Source: Nematostella vectensis (taxonomy: Eukaryota > Cnidaria > Anthozoa > Actiniaria > Edwardsiidae). From it: 64,000 nt of DNA. Shown piece by piece: positions 31,101-43,600 of the stretch (within the stretch, counting starts at the first letter, position 1; the number at the start of each line of letters is the position of its first letter). The stretch spans positions 8,543,296-8,607,295 of the forward strand of contig NC_064035.1 in the NCBI RefSeq assembly GCF_932526225.1, written 5' to 3'. The position numbers were made by a program, and so were the translations under genes. Under the pieces are notes generated by a model that was given only the letters and a program-made list of their open reading frames with translations, was not told the origin of the DNA and searched no databases.

Positions 31101-34100
31101 TCCCAGGCCCTTGGTACACAGGTCCATCACGGGGTATGAGCAGAACGTGTCACGCACTACAATAAACAAGTAATCAGTCACACAATCCATCACGGGGAGA
31201 ATAGCAGACCTTTTTCCTTATAGATCTCGCATAGTGTTTTACCCATACACATAAGTCATGTAACAGAAACAAGTTAAATGACCTTCACTTTTCCTAATAG
31301 GTCTTGCATAGTGTTTGATCCATACATACAAGTCATGTAACAGAAACAAGTTAAATGACCTTCACTTTTTTTGTTATAGGTCTCACATAGTGTTCCATCC
31401 GAGAGAAACAAGTTAGAATAAGTGACCTTCACTTTTTCCTTATAGGTCTCCCATAGAGTGTTCCATCCATACACACCTTTGTACTGAGCTACTGCGGAGA
31501 GCCATAAGGCGGGGTTCGCTTCGAGGTCCCCAGGAGGGATAAGGATGGTGTGGTGGCCCGAGTACACACTAACAAGAAATGGTAAATTTAAGATGAATGT
31601 GTCATAGAGGCCTGAATACAAAATACAAAAAAAAACATGATAAACATCAGAAGAATGTGTAAAAGAGAACTGAATACACACTACAAAAAAAAAACATGAT
31701 AAACATCAGATGAATGTGTAAAAGAGAACTGAATACACACTACAAAAAACACGATAAACATCAGATGAATGTGTCAAAGAGAACTGAATACACACTACAA
31801 AAAAACACGATAAACATCAGATCAATGTGTCAAAGAGATCTGAAAACACTCTACAAAAAACATGATAAACATCGGATGAATGTGTCAGAGACCTGAATAC
31901 ACGAAACAAAACAAAAAAACACAATAAACATCAGATGAATGTGTCAAAAAGACCTGAATACACAAAACAAACTAAAAAAACACGATAAACATCAGATGAA
32001 TGTGTCAAAGAGGCCTAAATACACACAAAATCACAAACAAATCACAATAAATACAAAATCACAGTAAATATCCAGAAAACCCTTAAGGGGAAGATTGAGA
32101 ACTAAGGTGATTTAAAATCCTCATTATCACGTCGTATATAGCATATTGGTTTTTGCGTGTTTTTTATCTATACAATTAATTACAGTCTGTCGTCAACCAC
32201 TGTAGACGTTCACTACCTTATAACTAAGATACAGAAAACCCCCTTTGACATGACATCTTTTGATAAATAATAGTAGTACTCGTATCTAATATGTATTCCA
32301 AGCTCAAAAGCTTGTCCCACAAGCATGCGAAAGACCGTTACTTTACGTTAACAAAAAGCATAAGTCTAAGAATAAGACAGATTTGGCCCTAGGAACGTAC
32401 CCTGCGAGACACCACAACAAGAATCCAAGGCCACAGTACGGGTCCAAGCAGATGGCTATGTCACGTGACGGGTATAGCTCACATGCTAGCTTCATGGAGC
32501 GGCATAGGGCCGTCACCGCAGTGTGCGACATCTGAAAACGCGTTACACATTAAAAACGGTCAAGTTTGAAGTTGATACTACTGTGAACTGCTAACCAAGG
32601 GCAAAGCCAACCTTGGTTCCGTTCCACTGTCACAAAGTCCGTAGGACTATTTAAATTTTGTATGACAAGGGTGATTCGTTTTTGTTTTGAATATAAAAAA
32701 ATATCATTATCTAAATATACAAGTTCCTTATATTATTCGATACTTTAAAGAAATGTTTTTATTGTAAGATGGTTTGAAATTTACCGTGCTTTAAGATTTG
32801 ATTCGCTACATTTATTCACTTCTCACATGGGTAGTGTTTAATGGCCTACAAAAACATGCGTCACGGAATTCAACCAACAGACTTTAAGGTGGCCCACATC
32901 TGTTTTCCAAAAAAAACCATCTTATAACCGTTACGATACGATCCTTATTCCCGCAATCTCTCAAAATTTTCATACAATGTAATACCGTAATACCGATTGC
33001 AGAATAATTGAGATCAATCGGTGTAAGTTTAGAAAAAAGCTACATCATCTGCATTGCCGCCGTTGCGTGACATCCCATTACCTTGACCCCTGAGAGCATG
33101 CCGGTCGTGGACACACTAAAGTCCAAGTACGCTATCATCTCAGGGGTAGGGGCACGGTAAGGGTTGGACAGTTTGCGCTTGGGCGGGTCATCCGTCTCAA
33201 CGATCATTGGCCATGACTTGTTATCAACCACAGCAATAGCCTCTTTTGACTTAAGGATTTTGGCAATGGAGTGAAGCGTGAAGACGGCGCGGGCCTTGCT
33301 CACGTCTGTCACCATCTTGACGGTTGGGAGCGTCGAGGAGATGTTGTTAGCGTGTGGAGGGCGGACAGGAACTGGGATAAGGCCTGTACAAGAAGGGCAA
33401 AACGGCGTTGTTGTCAAACAAAAAAGCATAAGTGAGCTGTAAAACTTGAAACTTTATAACAAAGGCAGTATGACATGAGTGTAAACATAAGAACGATTAG
33501 AAAGCTTTCTACGGGTAAACCTGGACATCGAAAACACTCACCAGCAAAAAGACAGCCAAAGACAGCAACAATAAAATCCACACCTGACAGATGATAAAAC
33601 AATGTCAGTGATAACAATGCAGTAAGCAAATTGTGGAGGTAAATAGAGGAATGGGTAATGTGTTTTAATATTAAATTTAAATCATATATTAGCGGAGCAG
33701 CCTAACAAATGTGTGTGTTTTTAGGGAACGGGATGACATGAAAAAACATATTTGGAAAGAGCCCTCAGCACCTGGATATTTCATTTTTCCAATATGGAGG
33801 CATTTGCGACATCAAAGTCAACCGTGGTTTCCTCAGCACCTGGATAGGGTTTTTCATTTTTCCAATATGGAGGCATTTGCGACATCAAAGTCAACCGTGG
33901 TTTTCTCAGCACCTGGATAGGGTTTCATTTTTCCAATATGGAGGCATTTGCGACATCAAAGTCAACCGTGGTTTAACACCCTAGAAGTTTTAATTTTATA
34001 GTTCGTTTACTCAACATGCGTGACAACGCTGTTTTGCTTTTGCTGGGAATGCTAAGACCTCTTACCATTTTTTATAAAATACCACTTTCCAAGCAGTTTA

Positions 34101-34607
34101 TATTGTAGGATGGAATGCATTTCACTTTGATTGAATCGGATTTTTATTAGCTACTAAAATAAATATCTCATTTGCAAAGAAATTTATTTTCTGTGTAGGG
34201 ATTTAAGCATACATTTGACTAGTTTATTACAGGATGGATTCAATTTCACTTTGATTTAATCGGATTTTTATTACCTACTGAAATTCATATCATTGCCACC
34301 TGTGCGATCCTGTGCATACCTGGAGGGTAAAGCAGTGCGACAGTGTCTCCTGAACTGAGACGGCCCCCATCAAGGGCCATTAGTGCCAGACGATCAGCTT
34401 TCTTCTGAAGCTGTATAGATGTCAACGCAGAAGACACCGTGCCCTACAGGAGAAACAATATGAACGTCAACAGAATGTTACTCACTATATCATGAGACAC
34501 TACTCCTATAACACGGCGTGATCTACCTTGGTGTTTAGCAGGGTGTAAAGAACATGGTCGGGGGTAGCTTGCGCTCGCCACTTGAGGATTTCTGACAGGA
34601 ACTGATA
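28179..34607 (-). CDS. DIP2: DIP2 segment 3: second FAAL-like adenylation domain (exons 26-38)
   Basis: Exons 34607-34527, 34443-34320, 33583-33542, 33383-33082, 32531-32401, 31568-31477, 31156-31080, 30993-30823, 30306-30187, 29801-29727, 29658-29487, 29181-29058 and 28431-28179 code residues 938-1524. Blocks seen: LKWRAQATPDHVLYTLLN, SGDTVALLYPPG, PVPVRPPHANNISSTLP, YLDFSVSTTGMLSGVK, CLDPYCGLGFLLWCLAG, FGCRVNVAICTQ, YVDTRALRNDRVTIVERG, ARTGYLGFIKRTDF, RGMRYHPVDIENTVIRCH and TWTNLLVVVVELD. The donor of the exon ending at 32401 must be CAGG|GTACGT to keep frame. Confidence 0.95.
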
Positions 34608-37600
34608 CTGCAAATAAGGATAGTTGATAAGTACAAGAAACGATTCTTCACATGACTGGAAAAGAGGGACTGGAAAATGCTCAGTTGAAAGGCGCGTGCC
34701 AAGGACTTGCGTAGAGGGAGCAAGTGTACAGGTAAAAATATATCACTTGCAAAAGGCCTAAAGCTTAAAAATTCTTTGATAAAAATTAAACATCTTTTAA
34801 TAAGAGGCCAGAGGTCTGTGTTTGTAACCACAACTCATTAGCCTGTATATCATGAGAACCCAAGCAAACGCTCGATGCTGAATGTGGTACCACTGCGCAC
34901 TCCCTCAAGATTTTTTTCATTAAGCTAAAGCTTGACAATTCTTTGATAAGAAACGATCGGCTACAAAGACAGTAACCGACATTCATTTAACCTGTATCAA
35001 GAAAACCCAGGCGCACTTACTCAAGACTTTGTTATAAGCGCTAGCTAAACAAAGCGAATAAAACCTTCCTTACTTATACTCTGGCATAGTATACCTTTCG
35101 TGCCATGTCACTGTCTTCACCGACATCAGTCATCTCCCTGCCAGCAGCACCGCCTATCCGTGTACCCATCACTATGTTGCCAACCATCGTGGCGGCCGGG
35201 CCCGGCTCTAAATAAGAAGCGACAAGAACCCAATTATAGTAGAGGCTTAGTAAACACCTTGTTAGTAAGCAGAGTTCTGATATAAAATATCGTGGCTCCT
35301 CTTCTCCGCCCCAGCTCTCGCGCAGCCAGAACAAAACAAGATGGCGGCCTTGACTCTGCTATAAAGTAGAACCTCGATATAAGGATGTCCAATATAACGA
35401 TATTCTTGTTCTAACGATCAACGATCTGGTCCCGGCACAATTACAATGAAATGTACGGTGTCAATTTTCGACATATCAATACTCTCGGCACAATGATTAA
35501 AAAATAAATGTGTGCACCAAGAGTAAAATTGATCCTCAAATAACGTTATGCAGGGAAGCGGAGTAAATATGTTTTACAGTTTGACCCACTTATATTTACA
35601 AATTTTGATGGAGTGAATTGCTCCTACTACAATCACATTTACAGCCTTGCACTAATGTGCAAATTGTTACGCCTCCTTGCCATCGTCATATTAGAGAGCT
35701 TAAGCAAGTCAACACGAACGGCATCAAAAATTCTAGATTTCCTGTCACGGACGTCAACGCCGTTTTTCAGCAATTCGTGAGCGCGCGCGCCGTTTTTGAT
35801 GCCGTTCGTGTTGACTTGCTTAAGCTCTCTATCGAGTTTCCACCGTACCTGGGTGTTTCTGTCTGGGCTGTGGTAGGTTGGTGACACACGTGTGGGGACA
35901 CATCAGGATGTTAGCTGGGTGCAAGGAGCCTTCCAGAAACTTCTGTCGAGTTTCATGGATGTGAACGGTGCCGATGACAGTCTGTTATCAAAAACATGAT
36001 AATTTAGTCATGATAATAGTTTACATGCTGCGAAAATAGGCGATTTACATACCTTGGGCAGACCTCCAGGTGGGACAAGACACAAACAGTAGACGCCAAC
36101 CTGCAAAAAAACAAGTATCATAGTAAAAAACATATTCACCTTAAAGCCGCATTGTCACCAGTTTACTTCCGGTCGATTACGTAAAAATCTCCGATGATCT
36201 TTCACGGAAAACGCGAAAAATATTTCAAAATATTGACAGCATTGTGTCTATTTGAAGTTTCTTTGAGAATGTGATCGATAATTTAGAGCGGATGGCCTGT
36301 TACATATCTCGGATTCTAAGAGATTCTTTTGTCTTTTAACGGTTGAGGTTTCCGTCGGACCTCCGGAAGTGAACTGGTGACAATGCGGCTTTAATCTATG
36401 GGATATATGACCAAAAGGCCTTACAGTACACAATGCAAGGACTTGGACTTTGGAATATCCTAATTCAGCAAGACTAGTGAGAACTATGAAGTGAAGACAA
36501 TCTTAATTACTCACTCTCTACCCGATATAGTTGAACAGATTCACGTTGACTTGTTCTTTTGAAAAGAAGGCAAAACCAGACTGGACGTTTTATAATAAAC
36601 GTCGTTGAAAGACCAGAAAACTTGTCAGAGAAATAGCAGATAGAATACTCACATTACTAAATTAATGTACAATGCATAGATAATTATCATATTATTTACT
36701 CATTTTCCAATTAATGTGTATTTACAATGTATAGAATTTTCATATTATTTACTCATTTCCCAATAAATGTATACTTACACCCTATTGAATTCTCATATTT
36801 ACTCATTTCCCAATAAATGTATACTTACACCCTATTGAATTCTCATATTTACTCATTTCCCAATAAATGTATACTTACACCCTATTGAATTCTCATATTT
36901 ACTCATTTCCCAATAAATGTATACATACACCCTATTGAATTCTCATATTTACTCATTTCCCAATAAATGTATACTTACACCCTATTGAATTCTCATATTT
37001 ACTCATTTCCCAATAAATGTATACTTACACCCTATTGAATTCTCATATTTACTCATTTCCCAATAAATGTATACTTACACCCTATTGAATTCTCATATTT
37101 ACTCATTTCCCAATAAATGTATACATACACCCTATTGAATTCTCATATTTACTCATTTCCCAATAAATGTATACTTACACCCTATTGAATTCTCATATTT
37201 ACTCATTTCCCAATAAATGTATACTTACACCCTATTGAATTCTCATATTTACTCATTTCCCAATAAATGTATACTTACACCCTATTGAATTCTCATATTT
37301 ACTCATTTCCCAATAAATGTATACTTACACCCTATTGAATTCTCATATTTACTCATTTCCCAATAAATGTATACTTACACTGTGTATGCTGTCTACAGCT
37401 GGAAGAACATGGCTCATCCACTGGAAGCTCTAGAAAACCAAAACACCACTCAAAAAAGAGCCATGATATTATCACTCAAGCATCAAGCAGCTCGAGCCAT
37501 CATAGCCTTTGTCTTATATCACCATTAAGATTACTACGATATTGGCTGACAGGGCTGCAGCAGTTCTTAAGATATTAGGGACCTTACGCAACGATAACGG

Positions 37601-40600
37601 CTATGGCACCAAAAACGGCGTGCGCTCACAAATTGTCAAATGGCGTTGTCGTCCGTGACGGCGCGTGTGCAAGGTAAAATATGGAAATGGCGTTCTAGAT
37701 TTTCATTTGCGAACGCCAATGCCTTTTTTTAGCAATTTGTGAGCGGGCACCGTTCTGGATGCCGTTGTCGTTACGTAAGGTCCATATTGGGGGTTGGGAA
37801 AGTGGGGGGTTGGCATGGTACAGAAACATTCAGGAGGCATAGGGTATGTGCCCCACCATTTGCTACGGCCCTGCACATATTTTGGGGTAGGAAGAAAATC
37901 TTCTAACCTCTTCTTCTGTACAGTTTGGACGCTGCTCAGCAACCACCACAATCCTTTCATCTTTCAGTACATTAACTGAGAATATCGCTATGCGTCCTCT
38001 GTATACAAACTTGATCGGGTCTACAGCAAGGATGGTCGCCTTCAAATCATCACAGTTATGTCGTCGGCTGCTGACCTTCAGTAAACCATCTACCGTGCCA
38101 CATACAAACACCAGGCCACCCTGGAGGAAAATAGAAAAAAGCCCTTATTTCTAAAGAAACAGTTAATCAATTTATTGTCCTTCTTGTGACAAAAAGTTGC
38201 TGATCAAGTAAGTATGCAATCTACATTTATTTACATTATCTACATTTACAAACAATAACAGATCAATACTCTACGTTAGCTACCCAGCTTTAAAAGGTAA
38301 GGAAATCAAACACATATTTGACTGTGTGGTAGAACGGGCAAGAAGACATAAAGACAGTGAAAATCCTGATACATACTGGCCCCATAAATCCCAGCAGTCC
38401 AGAGCGAATAAACTCGTTATACTGTTGATAAGGATCATAAGGTATCCCATCTTCTGACAACGGCTGAACCTGGATAAATGAAATAAGACACAGAGATTAC
38501 CTTTAAGTGGGAAATTAAAAGTAGATGCTCCACATTCAATATATGAATGCCAAACAAAGTATCGTACAAAACTGGAGCAGGCAGACAACATGGAAAACCT
38601 GTTGAAACATGCTTTCTTTTTCCACACAGATGTCAAATGCCATCGCCAACTTAAACGTATGGTACGTTAACACCTAAACATTGCAGCAGCCATTCAAGAC
38701 AGAAAAACCGGGTGAAACATTTTTTCTTTCTCCACATACTGTAGTGCTTGGATCTTAAATGCCATCGGTACCTTGAAGGTGTGGTTCGTTTTGCCCGCGA
38801 GACCCCAGTAAGCACAGCCCGTGGAACCACTAGAGATGCAAAGCTCGCCGACTTCATCGCTTCTGCATAAACAAGGTTCTCCTTCTAGCTTCACTACAGC
38901 AATTCGAGCTAAAATAACAAAACATTACATCAGTCAACCTTTCTGTGACCACAACCAAGTTGTAGACTGCACCAGAAACAACGACATCGTTGTCGTTGTT
39001 TTTGCCGGGAGACCCTCATGTCCCTTAGATTCTAACAGGGAATGTCAGTAATGTGGACCCAGCATTCAGTGACCTGAGCCAAGCTATCAATTGCAGTGCA
39101 ATTCTACACCAATTATTGTGCTCGCCAGTTTCTGCAGAGAGTTTTGTGACATCATGGGGTCCTGCTTTCTGGGACTGTGCCTATCTATTGACTGTACTAC
39201 AATTTTCCAGCAATCCCTGCGTATAAGAGTTTTTTAAACCTATTTGGGAGCCGGCCAGGGTTTTAAATTATTAGACAGAAGATTATATATTCAAAAAGGC
39301 ATACCTCCAGGCAGGACAGTCCCGCAGTCCTGCAGAGTAAGTGAGGTGATGGACCCTTCCTTGTCCACTCTCACTACACCATGACTGAGACCAGAGAGTG
39401 ACAGGACACCCCGGCCAGTTGCAGTGGAACCAGGTTTACCAGGCCTTGAAAAACAAGTACAACATGACAAAAAGCAAACAAACGCAACCCCCTTGTAAAT
39501 GGTAAAAAAAAAAACAGAGAGTTTTAAGTAAACATCAACCCAAGGTTCAAAGTGGTACGTTTGATGCCTCCGTGAAAACCGAGAAGTTTCACTGATGTTT
39601 TAAGCATTAGCCCCTCGTTCATTAGCCCTTAGCTATAATTTGGTCTTTCTAGTCATACCAGTAGTGTACAGTAAACAGTAGTGGTTTCAAAATTTGCAGC
39701 AACTGACTTACAATTGAAAACTTATCAGCCTCAAGTTGAAGACTAACCAATAACCATTATTTCTATGAGATTGGAATGATGCAATATAGCTTCTGTTAAA
39801 TTACAGCATTATCAGTGAGACAATTCTCCTTTCCATTAAGGCTTATGGACAATGCATGTTTTAAGGCTTCTATTATATAGACAATGTATGTTTAAAGGCT
39901 TCTAATATAAAGATAAGGTATGTTTAAAGATTTCTAATAATATACAGACAATGTATGTTTACAGTATGAAGACAATGTACCTGCGCAAAGCCACAGTCAG
40001 TGTCTCAGAGGAGAAGGCGCATGGACAAAGCGCCTCGGGACTCAACCCTTTGCTCTCAAATGCATTAAGGAAGGCATCACAAGCTGACAAGGACCCTATC
40101 ACACAAACACAACATCTGATTCAACATGGGTTTTTCATTGAAATGAAGGCTAGTGGATTGTTACACACACAGTACTGCATACCAGTTGGATAGCGTTGAA
40201 ATATTGGTCACTCCTTGTTATTTGTTGCAAATGTAAGAAATATGGGCACAATTCTTTGGCATGTTACGGGATACTTACATGGATTTGCTCTGTCTGCTAC
40301 AATAACCATACGAAGTGTGGCCAGATTGATGTCCTTAATATCTTTGCTGTCATGTAGGGACCAGTGCAGATCACGTGAGCTGACCAATGCGCAAGTTGCT
40401 ATAGAATAAATTAATTTCACAGATAAATAAGGTTTTAGATACAGCCAAAAATAGGCATCAGGTATGCCTTCCAATACTTCTGAAGGAAGTTTGAAATTGA
40501 TGGAAGGCATTGAAATGGCAATACACATTATGTTTTGTTATCTTATCATACTAGCTGGTTGTGGAATATAGGTTACAATAAAAATCTGAAATGAAGTATT

Positions 40601-43600
40601 GAACCAGTGAGAAGCAATAGGAAGAACCATTTCTCCTGGCAATATCTACAAGGCCCAAAGTCACATTTGCATGACTATGTAGATTATTCAAAATGTAGCT
40701 GAAACATTTAACGGAGAAAATTCAGTGGCAATACATGTGAATGTGCCAGGCCTCAAAATATTGGGGGATGGGGGGGGGGGGGGGGGCAAAACATTAAGAA
40801 AGTACTGAAGGCACAGCTACACCCCTACTGGTCATTTTCTCATAATTTTTGAAAATATTGGGGGAGAGGGCATGTGCCTTACCCCCTGCTACAGTTTGAA
40901 TTCCCTTGCAGAGGAGTCTATGAATGTGTGGTCTTCTGGTCGCTAGTGTGGCTAGTAAAAATCAAGACCCTTGAGCCCTAACCTCTGTGCTTAGTAACCA
41001 TCTGTAGCCACATCGCAGGAGAGTTCTTCAGGATCGCAGGTGGGACATAGATGACATGCATTCCATTCAAGACAGCCTGAAAGACAAGAAATAAATTAGC
41101 AATTTTTTAACAAACCTTACAAAACCGTCTATAAGAAACTTAAAGAAATCAGGCAGTTTACATTTCTTGCAAGGAAGGTAAATGTTTTTAGAGTTACATA
41201 ATACTCGCTTAGATACTGCATCATCAAGCAGCACAACTTCTATACAAAAGTGGCACTTACTTATTTATCACGTTGTTCATCCAGATCTCGAAATGGAAAA
41301 ATAACGTTATATAAAGCGATATTTGAGGCTGGTTTTTACATGTATGATCATTTCTGGTAACACATGCTGTGTCTAATACGCTACTTACAGCCATGACCGA
41401 ATGCCAGAGGCCAACTTCACGCTTGCTGTCCAGTACACTGATCATCACTTCTCCTGCAAACATTCAATGAACATGTTCATATGAGCTTATGCCCGGCTGG
41501 TAATAGCTGACGTGTCACAATGAAAGGGATACCTTCTACATGCAAACATTAAACACACATCACCATGGGGGCTAAGGCATGGCTGGTAACAGATGACATG
41601 GCACAATGAAAGGCATACCTTCTACATAGTCGCATGCTTGGGTGAGAGTCTGGCTGTGTAGTGCCATGCTCATCCGTGTAACCGTCACGCCCATTACTGC
41701 ACCATCACGACCAAGTAATGACTGCCGAAAAAGTATATCTTACAGTTAATGTATACTAGGATGTACTGATGTCTTTGTTTAGATACTCGGAGTCCTTATG
41801 CAGCTGTTCTGTACCTCAATGTAAGCAGGAGAGCTTCTGTCCATATTTGTGGGAGGTTGCCAATCTTTTGGCGTAGGCCGACTGAGATTTTCAGTGATAA
41901 ACCATTGAAGTTTGGGCCAGCCTGCAGTTTGAAACATAAGCATAACAATACAGCTTCAAAACACCTAATTTTGAAAATAAGAGTGCATAAAAGAAAATAT
42001 AAAAATTATTGTCCTGGGAACCCCAGAAGTCTTCTGTCTTAGCGCTCTACAGAAAAATAGGAAATGTAAGACTAATAAATGTTGCTTGAAGAGAAACATC
42101 TCTGATGATCCTAGTTGTGCTGATCAAAATTTAAATAAACTGTGGTATTGTACAAACCTTTGAAAGAACAGACTTGGCCTGCCTCATTTTTTGGCAAGCT
42201 TTTTAAACATGCTTCTGTCGTAAGACCCCAAGACACTCCACAACTCCCTAACAGGAATCCAATTTGCTGGCAGCCAGGGTACTAAAAACATAAAAGAAAA
42301 GGAGTAAGAGTCACTCATCAGGATTTGATTTTAACACCTCGTCTGACTTGCTTAAACATTTGTAAATTATTACCTTTGCATTACAAGGGAAAGGCGATAA
42401 CTGACAATATTGGCAACATTCACATTTCATTTCATCATTAAAAGCTTGTTTTGCTATGGTTCAGGAAGAATTTTTACTCCTTGGAAGTTATTAAAAAATA
42501 TTTTTTTATCCAGAGATGAAACAGAATTTGAAATATGTAAGAATCTCTCCCATAAGAAATTAATTATGTGTTTGGGGTATTTACTGTATAGCATTGAGAA
42601 TTTTTTTCACATTTTCCTATGTCTTAATGCAATGTGAGCGAGCCTTCAATTGAAAGGAAATTTGCATCAAATGTCCTTTTAAAATGTTTAGTTGGGCAAA
42701 AAGAAACAAGATTTCCAAGATTGAAGAAAGATCTCAACTCACATCTTTAGCACTTGGGGGCTCCACTGGGACAGGAATGACACCAGCCAGTAGGCATCCA
42801 TAGAAACTGGTCATGAAACCAATAGGGTCATCTACCTGGTACACTAAAGCAACCTGGAAACAAATGGAAAAGATAAATGAACTGAATTGTGTAGCACACA
42901 CCATGGGTGGGTCTAGGTTCATTAAAATAAATACACAACCCTGTAGAAACAATAAGTAGCACATTCCCGGGCTGAATCCAGATCTTCGCCAGGGGGAGCA
43001 AAGGGGCAATAAGGGGGGCCAAAGCAAGGATTTTCAGAAGGAGGGGCGATTTGTTATTTTTTTTTACCAAATTGGGGAAGGGGGGGTCAGCTATGTAATT
43101 CCAAGATCCGCCCATGGGAAGGGGGAACCAGGCATTAAAGGGTTGTTAGAGGCAGCTCCAGGAGAAAGGGGGGGCATAGCTCTTGGAAATCCCCCACCCT
43201 ACCCTAGTCAACTTTGTCCCTCTACTCCCATATCCCAATTATGGACACCTCATAATTAGAACCAAAATGAATGAAAGAACTACATTATAAAATAAAAGTA
43301 TGACAGCAAGGGTGTCATAATGCTCTGATGGTTTACTACACAACTCACCCTGTCTCCCGCCATTATCGATGTACCCTCCTTGTGACTTCCAACTTTATTC
43401 AGAAGAGCATAAGCAATTTTTATTGACCGTGATAGCAGTTTTCCTGAGAAAAAAATAATACTTCATTAAAAACAGAATACACAAGGATGAGATCTGTAAT
43501 GGTTGATACTTACCATATGTGAGAACAACTGAGGCTTTTCCATGGCTGTCTACAACAGTGCAGCAAGGTTGTTTTGAAGATTTTGAGCCAAATCTCATAA

